Part shown: piece after piece, positions 9,391 through 18,546 of the stretch
How the letters are laid out: each line of letters begins with the position of its first letter
How positions within the stretch are numbered: position 1 is the stretch's first letter
NCBI GenBank assembly: GCA_003118195.1
Contig: BEXV01000028.1
Location: 489,684 to 508,229 of the forward strand
DNA from: Hemicentrotus pulcherrimus
Taxonomy: Eukaryota; Echinodermata; Echinoidea; Camarodonta; Strongylocentrotidae
Reading direction: 5' to 3'
Length of the DNA stretch: 18,546 bases
Translations under genes and position numbers: made by a program
Notes under the pieces: generated by a model
Databases searched by the model: none
What the model saw: only the letters and a program-made list of their open reading frames with translations
What the model was told of the DNA's origin: nothing

Positions 9391-11699
9391 ATTAGTTGAA
9401 AATTCACGTTAAAGATACCCCCACCCCAAACTGATCGATTAAACATTTATACACGGGCTAGGGACACGATAGCGCCCTAAATTCTCCACGTTTCGACAAA
9501 TGAGATTTCACGGGGATCGTTTGCCGGGTCAAAATAAGATCATTTTCAAGGCACTTAAGAGTTTGTTGAGGATATTACCACCAATCTTAAATGACCTACC
9601 TGGAAATCGCTCGTAATTTGAATGAATTTAATGCATGTTTCTCTCTCTAAAAAAAAAACGTACACGCAGATACAACATACAAAGTGGTCTCTAAAATGAA
9701 TATTTTAGTAGAGTATTTCAGATAAACACGTTAAACGCACTAGTAGTTCCGAAAGTATCTCATGCCCGTCGTCCATAATGCATCATTTGCCTGACGCAGG
9801 ACTGTGTCAGCGACTGGCGCACCTTCTGAAAAACTTATGTGAAAATGAACATGGGTACTCCGAACTACTGTCATAATGCGCTGATTGCCTCCTTAGGCTT
9901 AATAGGGCAGTTAATGATGTAATCGAAATGACGCCTTGTGTACAACAAAAAACAACAACATTTGTGACCTCTTAAGTATAATATACCTTTGTTGAAGCCT
10001 GTATTCATTATTCAAATATGTTTTTCGTGATGTATGAGATATCCAACTCATGGCTTTATTCCAATTTTGTTATAAAATTATATTGGAAGTGGTAAATAAG
10101 TGAAATTTAATCTTGTAATCATTGTTTGTGGCGCCGAAAGCCACCTTCGACCACAAGCGTCGCGACAGCCGGGAACTTCCAGTTCCTTCAATTTGTGTTT
10201 TGTTGTTGTGAATAAACATCTCGCCAAGAACCAGAAAAGAAAGGACGACCTATATGGAAGGGAATTGTTAGGGGAATTAAAAATCGATGCGAAGGAAACG
10301 TCATTCATTTAGTTTAAATGTCAAATCATGTTTCCAATAACAGCATAAAACCGCAAGCGAGGACAAAGCGGAACAGCGACTTCTGTGAACAAAAAAAAAA
10401 TAAAATAAATAAAAAGACGGTCGGAAAGGAGAGGACAGAAAGTCAACGTTTTTACCACATATTCCCTGAAGACTGGAAGTGATTATTTGATTCTAATGAC
10501 TATGATCATATCATGCCGTGCTCATCAACAAATAGAGCACCAGTCCAACACTCCCTCGCGAAACGGTAATTATTATTTCCAAGTAGACTAGAAAGAAAGT
10601 TCCCTATTTGTTAAGGAGTAAAGGAAAACATCTGTGTTAGTAATCAGAATGACGATTATTTCGGTCATCGAAAGAAAACTCGACTGTACTTTCAACATTC
10701 GGAGTCAAAGTGGAGGATCTGAAATTTGTTGTACTTGGTTCTTTTTAGTTTAACTTACGACCGATCGATTCTCTACTTAACCAGCCGATCTGATTCGGGT
10801 GTTATCACTATCATTCTCTTTTTTATAAACTAGAACTTCGTTTGAAATTCAGGACACTTCGTAGTTGTAAACAACTCAACAGAGATTGGTAGGAATGTCT
10901 TGACGATTAGGTTTATTCCTAAATTATTTGTTCACGTGGGCAGGGTTGGGGAAGAGAACAAAAATTGCATCGGATAATATGATATACGACAGATGCATCA
11001 TTTTTCATTGCTACGTTTTCAATATCAACGTTGATATAATAGATATGGGTAGGAGAACACAATAATTGACAGCGATGGCAACAACAAAACAAATAACCTC
11101 TATTTTAGTGTATATTAAGTATAATTATTAATATTCGTGAGCAATTGCAATTATTTCGGTCATTGCACTTAACAGAGATAGAATATATACAAAACTCGTC
11201 TTTACTATATTGTTATTGAATTTGTATGATATTTTATTGTGATGCAGTGCATTCATAATTAAAACCGACACGTTTGTTTGATACTTCATTATTAGACTAT
11301 TATCTGTAATTTTCATATTTTTTTTGTCCGCGCTGCCGGAATAGGTGACATTTCTGTTTTGCAGCGGTAGGCCGTATCAAAACACGTTTCGTAAATTGCA
11401 TCGTACATTATATTCCATCCGTTTTCATCAAATTCGAGGATATTAAAATCAGTTTACAAAAATCGGATTAATAGCATGTAGGCGTTGTACAGTCACGTTG
11501 AGTTGGATTCAGACACGCATTAGATTCGCAAAAGGGGAGGAAATGACAATTGAAGGGTAATGTTTTATCAGCCGATCTCCCCCCACGTCGACTCAAAGCG
11601 TACTTGTCAGTAGAATCAGGTGAAACAATCTCATACCTGCTTCAGCGCGATGACGGGAAAAAACGAGAGGAACTCTTGTACAGATAATATACCCCAGTC
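9391..11699. other. Noncoding stretch
   Basis: No gene was recognised over about 2.3 kb. Overlapping opposite-strand frames at 10078-10312 are mutually exclusive and have no known motif. A short frame after an AG at about 9710 stays open for some 50 codons to a stop near 9875, but it lacks a good pyrimidine tract. A 16-bp perfect palindrome lies at 11022-11037. Confidence 0.4.
11022..11037. repeat. 16-bp perfect palindrome
   Basis: ATATCAACGTTGATAT is its own reverse complement. Such a dyad could bind a dimeric protein, but nothing nearby supports a function. Confidence 0.6.
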
Positions 11700-11725
11700 C
11701 CACAGCTAAACCAACTCTCAACCTA

Positions 11726-11885
11726 CCAATAACCGATAAAATATAGGCCAATCAGGGTGCATAACCTCTGCTTCGGTCACTCATCGGTCTGGCGTTGGCT
11801 TCGTTATGTGTGGCGGGGGTATAAGCAATAATATTCCAATCAATTGGCGGTATAAATAGCAACTGCCTCCTTGTGGAAATCATTT
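11726..11885 (+). promoter_or_regulatory. Candidate RNA polymerase II core promoter
   Basis: CCAAT boxes occur at 11726-11730 and 11748-11752 (the latter in GGCCAATCAG, close to the NF-Y consensus). A palindromic pair CCAATCAATTGG lies at 11836-11847. A perfect TATAAATA starts at 11851, and TCATTT at 11880-11885 matches an initiator with its A at 11882, 31 bases after the TATA start. A G-rich GGCGGGGG box lies near 11812-11819. The order and spacing are textbook for a TATA promoter on the + strand, and CCAAT plus TATAAATA recalls replication-dependent histone promoters. No histone or other coding frame follows: the first ATG downstream is followed at once by TAA. It may drive a noncoding first exon, a noncoding RNA or a mobile element, or be inactive. 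Confidence 0.45.
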
Positions 11886-11946
11886 ACATCAAAGATACCA
11901 GATGTAAAATAAAAGAGATTGGAATATTGTCAGATATAGATATATG

Positions 11947-12064
11947 TAGAAGAGGTATGGTCATAAAAAAGCCAAATATAGAAGAGGTATGATCATGAAA
12001 AATGCCCAAATACAAAAGAGGTATGATCATAAATACTGCTATATATAGAACAAAGGTGATCATA
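11947..12064 (+). repeat. 32-34 bp minisatellite, about 3.5 units
   Basis: Units begin at 11947, 11979, 12013 and 12046 (partial). Each contains AGAGGTATGATCAT or a near variant, followed by A-rich sequence and AAATA. The unit core holds the palindrome ATGATCAT and the donor-like string GAGGTATG, so splice predictors may give false donors here. Confidence 0.85.
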
Positions 12065-12186
12065 CTTATCTAGGAAATTGGGTGTAGCGTTTTACCAATA
12101 ACTAGGCCGACAATTTTTCACATTTTAAAAGAACAGATTGATCGTACAATGGACCGTTGTCGTACTATGCAGATGAGATGTGATAT

Positions 12187-12218
12187 AAAGAAAGAAAGAA
12201 AGAAAGAGAGATAGAGGT

Positions 12219-12252
<34 letters not shown>

Positions 12253-12304
12253 GGTGACAGAGAGAGAGAGAAAGAGACCTAGAGAGAGAAATGTGAAAGA
12301 GAGA
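12187..12304 (+). repeat. Compound microsatellite (AAAG)n, (GATA)n, (GA)n
   Basis: AAAG units at the left pass into GATA units and then GA runs with interruptions. The right tail (12281 onward) is duplicated after the N at 12925. Leu/Ser-rich frames on the minus strand are translation of the repeat. Confidence 0.9.
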
Positions 12305-12924
12305 TAAACTACACTCACCCTGATATCTTAGGAGATTATAAGGTGTAATGTTCGAACATGATATACTTTTCACATTATGTTAGAACAGATAGGTGGTAAT
12401 TCACAGAGGAGATTGGTGTGAAATCTAAGGTAATCTACTTTGACCACTCCTCCATCTCCCCCAAAAGAACAAGAAACAAAACAAAACAAAAAACAGATAT
12501 AGGAATTCATGTTATATTAATCAGAAGAAACAAATGTTGTTAATGAGCAATTCAAATTCTACTGCTTTGATCATTTAACATAAGTTATTCATACTTCCCT
12601 GAAGTAAGGGTGCACAAAATATATGTCAAGTGTGTACTCATTGCATTACTCGTCTTAACGAGGCGCATATCTGTCCCTCTGCTCCTCTCTTAATTTTGAT
12701 CTGATTAAGGAACATCCTCTTTGTTATCCCTTCGGTCTACTCTGCCGGATCCCAGGTTACATTAATGTCATTCATCACCGTCTTTCTGGTGTTATTACGG
12801 TGGAGGAACATTTTCAAAACTATATTTTGTCGGTTGATTGCGAGAGGAAAAAGACGCTGATACCCAAGTTGCACCAACGAGACCGACGTCAGACCGAACG
12901 AAAATCACATTATCCTCCTTGGGG
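12281..12924 (+). repeat. 644-bp direct repeat copy 1, abutting the N at 12925
   Basis: By eye, every base of this segment recurs as 12926-13569 with a constant offset of 645. It begins in the GA microsatellite tail and ends in GGGG at the N. Complete identity with a single N between copies points to an unmerged contig overlap rather than an old genomic duplication. I recognise no gene inside it. Confidence 0.9.
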
Positions 12925-12925
12925 N
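12925..12925. other. Assembly gap or contig join (single N)
   Basis: One undetermined base separates the two identical 644-bp copies, the same arrangement as at 8974. Confidence 0.9.
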
Positions 12926-13569
12926 AGAGAGAGAAATGTGAAAGAGAGATAAACTACACTCACCCTGATATCTTAGGAGATTATAAGGTGTAATGTTCGA
13001 ACATGATATACTTTTCACATTATGTTAGAACAGATAGGTGGTAATTCACAGAGGAGATTGGTGTGAAATCTAAGGTAATCTACTTTGACCACTCCTCCAT
13101 CTCCCCCAAAAGAACAAGAAACAAAACAAAACAAAAAACAGATATAGGAATTCATGTTATATTAATCAGAAGAAACAAATGTTGTTAATGAGCAATTCAA
13201 ATTCTACTGCTTTGATCATTTAACATAAGTTATTCATACTTCCCTGAAGTAAGGGTGCACAAAATATATGTCAAGTGTGTACTCATTGCATTACTCGTCT
13301 TAACGAGGCGCATATCTGTCCCTCTGCTCCTCTCTTAATTTTGATCTGATTAAGGAACATCCTCTTTGTTATCCCTTCGGTCTACTCTGCCGGATCCCAG
13401 GTTACATTAATGTCATTCATCACCGTCTTTCTGGTGTTATTACGGTGGAGGAACATTTTCAAAACTATATTTTGTCGGTTGATTGCGAGAGGAAAAAGAC
13501 GCTGATACCCAAGTTGCACCAACGAGACCGACGTCAGACCGAACGAAAATCACATTATCCTCCTTGGGG
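12926..13569 (+). repeat. 644-bp direct repeat copy 2
   Basis: Copy 2 starts AGAGAGAGAAATG and ends TTGGGG, then continues into unique sequence with one further G. Copy 1 has unique sequence only on its left and copy 2 only on its right, as expected if both are the same genomic segment. Confidence 0.9.
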
Positions 13570-13589
13570 GGTTTAGGAGAGGTAGATGT

Positions 13590-13826
13590 GTTGTGGGTCT
13601 AGCGGACGTGATCTCTGGAATGTACGAGGGAAGGGGTTCAAATCCCTACCGCAACGAGACCTTGGCTGATCTAGATTTTCCATAATCGATCCAGGTGAAG
13701 TGCATGTAGGTTGTGGGTACCTGGTAGGATTTATTGCTGGAGCCAAAATTCGGGAAATACTATATCCGTAGTCGTTTTGAAGAGACGTTATGCGCTATAC
13801 AAGAATGGCATATTTACTATCATTAT
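13590..13826 (+). mobile_element. tRNA-derived SINE
   Basis: The head (13590-13656) resembles a tRNA. GTTGTGG at 13590-13596 pairs with CCGCAAC at 13649-13655 as a 7-bp acceptor stem with one G-U. A box B, GGTTCAAATCC, lies at 13635-13645, one transition from the consensus. An A-box-like TAGCGGACGTG lies at 13600-13610. At about 67 nt the head is short and its anticodon arm is degenerate, so it is not a working tRNA gene. A unique body of about 125 bp follows, then a tail near 13781-13826 containing ACGTTATGCGCTATACAAG. This resembles the GCGCTATATAA tails I recall from marine-animal SINEs and LINEs. The usual terminal ATT repeats are decayed. Target duplications were not found. Confidence 0.6.
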
Positions 13827-14380
13827 GGCCAAAGATCGGTCGGTTTGGAGTCGTTTAAGAGTAGGTTTGGCGGTGTGACTGAGGTTGACTATGTTCCACC
13901 CTTCCCCCGATAGCATCATCCAGGGATATCCGTGTAGCCATGAAATTATCCTATTTTATAGACTAGCCTCTGGCGCCAGCTGTAAGGAGTCAAGAGGTTT
14001 CTCTCAAACAGCATCATCACAAGTTTAAAGGCATTCTTGAGTTATGGTCGTTGCGGGTAATGAGTCTCACGGATTAAAATGAAATTCACAGCGAATGTTC
14101 AGAACTGCAATGGAACTACATCTGACAAACGAATTATTAACAATTTTTCTTTTTATGATAGATGAGTAACGAGCACAAGATAGGAACATCGAGCTAGTCA
14201 CCCCGACCGGTTGGTGTCAGTTAGATATATAGTCCCGAACAAGGTATTAATTGATAATAATTCACACATTGCAGATCCAAACAACCGATCTATGCGTTCA
14301 GAAACCTGAAAGGTTGATCCAAACTTTTTTAGCTATTTAACGTTGCATTTCTAATTATTATGAGGATATTTGAAGAGCAG
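13827..14380. other. Noncoding stretch between SINE sequences
   Basis: I see no gene. The 10-bp palindrome CTGGCGCCAG near 13970-13979 is the only notable short feature. Confidence 0.35.
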
Positions 14381-14492
14381 TTCTTAAAATGGGACATTTT
14401 TTCAAACTGACATAATTTTTAAGAATGACATTAGTGCCGCGGTGGGACTCAAACCGCGAACCATTGTGATTCACAGTCCGGTGAGGGTGATC
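14381..14492 (-). mobile_element. tRNA-derived SINE fragment, minus strand
   Basis: Read on the minus strand, 14455-14445 is GGTTTGAGTCC, a box B with one C-to-T change from the consensus. It lies within GCGGTTTGAGTCCCACCGC, a T-arm-like fold. Upstream on the same strand is an anticodon-arm-like CTGTGAATCACA. The downstream part contains an inverted pair TTCTTAAAA/TTTTAAGAA (about 14380-14430). The acceptor stem and A box are not convincing, so this is a degraded SINE head or tRNA pseudogene. Confidence 0.4.
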
Positions 14493-17101
14493 ATAAATTA
14501 ATTAAAAACTCAAACATCTCTTTATGAAGCCTGTTTCGCTCGAATGTAGTTCCATTTTCAAAACTAAGGATGAGCTTCAAATCTTGAACAAGGAAACAAG
14601 TTCAATAACCATGACGAAAACGTTTCTCTTGTTAACTTACCCAAAGAAAGATAAATTAACTTAACAAGCATGAAGTTTAATTGTACAAATTCTTAAGGGG
14701 AAAATACATTTCGGCAAAATTCCAACTCATTATTTAGCCGCAATGGAGTTTTCGGCGTTTTTTGAGGGAGGTCATAGACTGCACTTGTTAGTAATATACA
14801 ATACAGAAAGTAACACTCATGGTTGTAAAGAGTAGCAGGCGCCGGCCAAATTTAAAATCACTTTGCTTGTAACGATACGACTTCCTCCTGCTTTTTCTAT
14901 AGACTGCACATAACATTCGTTTTATGGGAAGAGATCCACATTGCCATTGGTGTCAAGTCAATTTACTATGTGTACTCAACATTTAGGATGTTTAGAACCT
15001 CGAGCTACGAAAATGTTTGTAAAAGAAACCATGTAAACGGTATAAACTTTATCTGGGATTACACAACATGCCGTCGTTTCCGCATCCTCAACCAAAATTT
15101 ACATTTCGCATTAGTATTTTTTGTTTGATGTCTGCATATAACCCCAAACGAATGTCCATGTGTTCGTGACAAATCGCCACTGTCATTGATAACCTCGTGC
15201 AGGTATCTTGTATGCGAGTTGTATTAGTGGGGATTTGTAAAAGAGGTCACGCTTGACACCCGAGTTCAACTCTTTATTATGACGAAAGCTCGTTTACCAT
15301 GTTAACTTAATTTTTCAATTTAGTAGCGACATATAGTCCACAGATAAATATTCATGCCCCGTTGGGTGGGGGTTGACAAACTAAGGACACCATTTTCACC
15401 GTCGGAGTTAAAGTTGTGAGGAGGAGAAACGGCGTGAAAGGAAGAAGGGGGATCAGGGAGGGTTATTACTTCCCCTATTTTTTACTTAACATGCCCTCCT
15501 ATTAAAAAGAAATTGGTCTTTTATTGCTTGTCAGAGTCATACAAGAAGGGCTTTAAACAAATGGGAGAGAACTTTCTTTTTAAAACCTGTCAGCATTTGT
15601 AGACATCCCCCTTTCCGAACAGATACTTCGGTTCCTCCCCAATGTAGGAGGGCCGATTCGGGCTCACTTCTTCAGGTCAGCTTTAATCATGACGTTTATT
15701 TGTTCACCGGGGAACTTCTTACAGTGGTTAGTAAAATGTTGATCTCCAGAATCATGACACGCCTCTCAACCTCGGTAAAAAAAGTGACGACTTCCCTCTG
15801 ATAATGTCACTGCCAACAAATATAATTCTCTCGAGGCTACTCTCCCATGTCAATATCCCTTTAATTTCCAGATCTGTACTGTAAGATACTAAGACTCAAA
15901 TTGGCAACAACCTACTAGCAGTGCTACTGCCTATTAAAGTTGAATGAAAACAAAATAAAGACGATTGCTCAATCGTTCAATCATTACTTCTACGGTAGAT
16001 ATGAAGTAAGCATTTGCAATAATATATATTTTTTTAAATCCATGGATTATATCCATATATTCATGAAAAAGAAAGAAAAGGGACACATTTTCATCCTGAA
16101 TAGTCTTCAAATTTCGTTGACGAAATTAAAATACAAAGCTTGATAAAACATATCACTATCAAATGAGGCTTGATATGGAATGTCATCGGATATGTTTAGT
16201 GTCAAATTTTTGGTCAACTTTTTCTGTCAAATATATAATACTGACTTACCTTTTTTTTTCTTTTTAGATATATTCCAAACAGCATGCTAATATTGTGGAA
16301 GCGCAATTAAAATGATCTGATTTCGTAAAGTGATTTCACTTTTGAAATATTGGTTTTGAATAATTCCTGGGGTTCAAAAATACCAAAGAACATGTTAAAC
16401 AAAGAAGGACCCGGGGACATTCCAGTGTTTTTGTAGTCAGAGGTTTCTGTAAATGGTTCAAACTTCACCGAACACCTCGAAAGTGCTCTCAAACTTTTGT
16501 TGTTAAAAAGTAGGAAATAAAATTGATCGCGCATGAATCTAAAACACTGATTTAGGCTTCAGGCAAGGAGATCGTCGTTCACATCCAAAATATAAACATT
16601 TGTTTATTAGTGTTTCTTCATTTTCGGAGAAGGGACGAGAGAGAAAAGTTCGAAAATTTTCATACATTACGTTGTTGAGATTCTTTTATCTATGTATGTG
16701 TTTTGCATTTGTTATCCCGATGCATCAAACGTTTACATTTGTCACCACAGCCTCTGAATATTAAATATACCCTTTAAATGTGGCTCGGTTCATAATATGC
16801 GAGAGGAACTCGCCCATTTAATAGCCAGAAGACTGACAGACAGGCGGAAGAAAAGCAATTTAGACGGTATCTGTTACACCACCTCCTCGGGGCGCAATTC
16901 GAGCGATTTCCAACACTTACGACAAGCAAAGCAGAATGGTATTTAACGCCTCGACGGAGACTAGCATATTCTGCGCACATGTCATTTTCAAGACGATTGG
17001 AAGTCGTGTGGTTTGCTCGTTGTTTTTCCTTCATTGCTCTTTAATTCCGCCTGTGAAAGTTTGTGACGCCGAAAAAGCCGATGAACGGCGAATGTCTTCA
17101 C

Positions 17102-17103
<2 letters not shown>
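14493..17103. other. AT-rich noncoding stretch
   Basis: No gene was recognised over 2.6 kb. Open frames at 15940-16143 (+), 16307-16534 (-) and 16774-17034 (-) have no clear family. The 16307-16534 frame contains PGPSLFNMFF, faintly like a retrotransposon reverse transcriptase motif. A 12-bp palindrome AATCCATGGATT lies at 16037-16048. Confidence 0.35.

Positions 17104-17131
<28 letters not shown>
17104..17131 (+). repeat. (GA)14 microsatellite
   Basis: An uninterrupted GA run is followed by AGGGGAGGGAGAG. The Arg/Glu-rich frame across it is incidental. Confidence 0.95.
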
Positions 17132-17135
<4 letters not shown>

Positions 17136-18430
17136 AGGGAGAGAAGAGTACGCTGTGCTTTTGAACTCCTCCATTTTCACACCTGAAAGAAAGCTGCTGT
17201 TTTTTCCCTCTTGTTTGCATTTTAAATCCCCGATTCCGAATGAAATTGGCATGAAAGTGGTATAAAACAATTACCAGCCGAGTGGAAGCACACGTTTATT
17301 AACAGTACATTAAAAGTCAAAAGAGCATTGCCGACGGTCAGGTAATTTATAGTGAATAAAATGCACTTGCCTCAGGGTGCAAACTGTAAGCCTGTATCTC
17401 TTGAAAACAGAACGTGTACATCTTAGTAAAAACAAACGAACAGACAACCAAATGATGGACACAAAAACAAAACAACCACAAAAACATAAAGCAAAAAGCA
17501 AAACAAGTTACCAATCAACAGATAGACAATAACTACAACCAAAAGCATGCCGGGGCAATTTATAGCCAATAACTCGACTAATATGATTTTTGGCCTTTGG
17601 CTTTTCAAAAGATATCGTACAATTATGGTAGATTTTCTGTATGCTGTTCTTCTGATCAATTTACTTAAAAGATTAATAGTCTAACCAAAATTGCTAATCC
17701 TGCATAATGAATCCAATATTCTAGAACAATTAGAAAAACCTCGTTATAGATACCCTAGTATTTAGAAAACGTATTGTGCTGCGGGCTACCGAATATTACC
17801 AGGAACAATGTTTCGATTCATCAAGATTTTGTGACACTATTCCCATTCTTTATTCCAAAGTCACACCATTCCGTCGCTTGATTTAGTTGTTGATAGCTCT
17901 AAGTTATGATTTATGAATCGTTTTAATTGCGCCCTAAGGCGTGCAGATATTGAGTTGCTAAATCGGAACAACTTCTGACGCGTAAAACAGGGTCACTGTT
18001 TGGCGTCTTTTGTGGAGAGTATAATGGTCACAAAATTAATGTCGAGGATCCAAGTGGGTATGTGCTTGGATTAGTAAGAAAATAATTCTTTGTAATTCTT
18101 CATGGTCTTTGGACAAAAAAAAACATCCACTGGCCTTTTTAAGAGTAGTGATCTATAACCACAAGCGTCGAAAGGCGGATAAAGAGCTGTAGTATGATCA
18201 TGTTCAATTCATATTGCCGGAAAGCCAGTTGACAAGCTATTGGCCCCTTTTAGACTCTGACGTCTCTCTGTTTGGATTTTCCAGGACTCGTACATGGCGT
18301 CATCCAGGGACGAAGTTACATTTCTGGGTTACTTTTTTAGGCAAATGAGAGGGAAAAAAAGACTTGTATCTACATTTATGTAACTAATTACCCGCTATAG
18401 TTCTCCATTTCCTTTTCTACTTTAATTTGT
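17132..18430. other. Noncoding stretch
   Basis: No gene was recognised. The hydrophobic frame at 17423-17659 on the minus strand arises from an A-rich + strand with CAAAACAAC-type repeats. An AG after TTTTC near 18282 precedes about 30 open codons to a stop, with no recognisable motif. Confidence 0.35.
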
Positions 18431-18546
18431 ATGCCTCCGCCACCGAAGGTGGTGCCGGAGGCATCATGTTTTCGGGTTGTCCGTCCGTACGTCCGTCCGT
18501 ACGTCCGTCCCGTTTGACCGTTATCACAATATCTCAAGAACCATTT
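18431..18546. mobile_element. Interspersed repeat end with terminal hairpin, truncated by the window
   Basis: ATGCCTCCG at 18431-18439 pairs with CGGAGGCAT at 18456-18464. Inside it CCACC (18440-18444) can pair with GGTGG (18448-18452), forming a strong hairpin. It is followed by ATGTTTTCGGGTTGTCCGTC, then a CCGTCCGTAC tandem tract (about 18480-18510), then ATATCTCAAGAACCATTT at the right edge. From memory, this arrangement (GGAGGCAT hairpin, GTCCGTCC run, ATCTCAAGAACC) is an abundant interspersed repeat in many marine animal genomes. Its class cannot be fixed from the part seen. Confidence 0.6.

Noticed and set aside
9710..9875. Possible terminal exon of ~50 codons after TTTCAG, ending in TAA
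   Set aside because: The pyrimidine tract is weak, no polyadenylation signal is near, the product is not recognised, and a stop-free run of this length is common by chance.
12118..12373. Leu/Ser/Tyr-rich open frames on the minus strand
   Set aside because: They are translations of the GA/GATA microsatellite.
16915..17033. Possible minus-strand first exon with a GTAAGT donor (ACTTAC at 16915-16920)
   Set aside because: The donor is good, but the frame is unrecognised, stops lie just upstream of its ATG, and there is no promoter or acceptor support.
10152..18175. Shared 12-mer CCACAAGCGTCG at about 10152 and 18160
   Set aside because: Several 12-base coincidences are expected by chance in 18.5 kb, and the flanks do not match.

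Overview
The window looks like a piece of an animal nuclear genome. It is AT-rich, has almost no long open reading frames, and carries many GA microsatellites, minisatellites, a foldback miniature transposon and tRNA-derived SINE sequence. The SINE tail and the repeat that runs off the right end resemble families I remember from marine invertebrate genomes (echinoderm, mollusc, hemichordate). That placement comes from memory, so I do not name a species.

The only protein-coding sequence I can support is one short exon on the + strand at about 1281-1445. Its frame encodes a cysteine pattern (CRYG, then DCCYGW, then GMCQ) very like the N-terminal module of nephronectin/EGFL6-type extracellular matrix proteins. 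It sits between a long polypyrimidine tract with an AG and a perfect GTAAGT donor in phase 1. No second exon of that gene was found, so most of the window would be intron or intergenic DNA. The longer open frames elsewhere (for example 3722-4102 minus and 4546-4923 plus) match no family I know and look like chance.

Layout: 1-1228 noncoding with a local cluster of inverted and direct repeats (819-1090); 1229-1451 exon and splice signals; 1452-5018 noncoding with a hairpin (3116-3150) and a poly-G tract (3549-3562); 5019-5073 GA microsatellite; 5255-5400 foldback MITE with TA target duplication; 5891-5989 25-bp minisatellite; 8205-8334 cluster of inverted repeats; 8901-9390 purine-rich block; 11726-11885 orphan core promoter with CCAAT, TATA and initiator; 11947-12064 33-bp minisatellite; 12187-12304 compound microsatellite; 13590-13826 SINE; 14381-14492 SINE fragment on the minus strand; 17104-17131 GA microsatellite; 18431-18546 start of an interspersed repeat.

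Two single-N positions (8974 and 12925) each separate two adjacent direct copies of the same sequence: 143/145 bp nearly identical and 644 bp identical. Both lie next to GA microsatellites. The simplest reading is that overlapping contig ends were placed side by side, so about 0.8 kb is probably duplicated only in the assembly. I saw no operon, CRISPR array, rRNA gene, intact tRNA gene or new multi-gene system.
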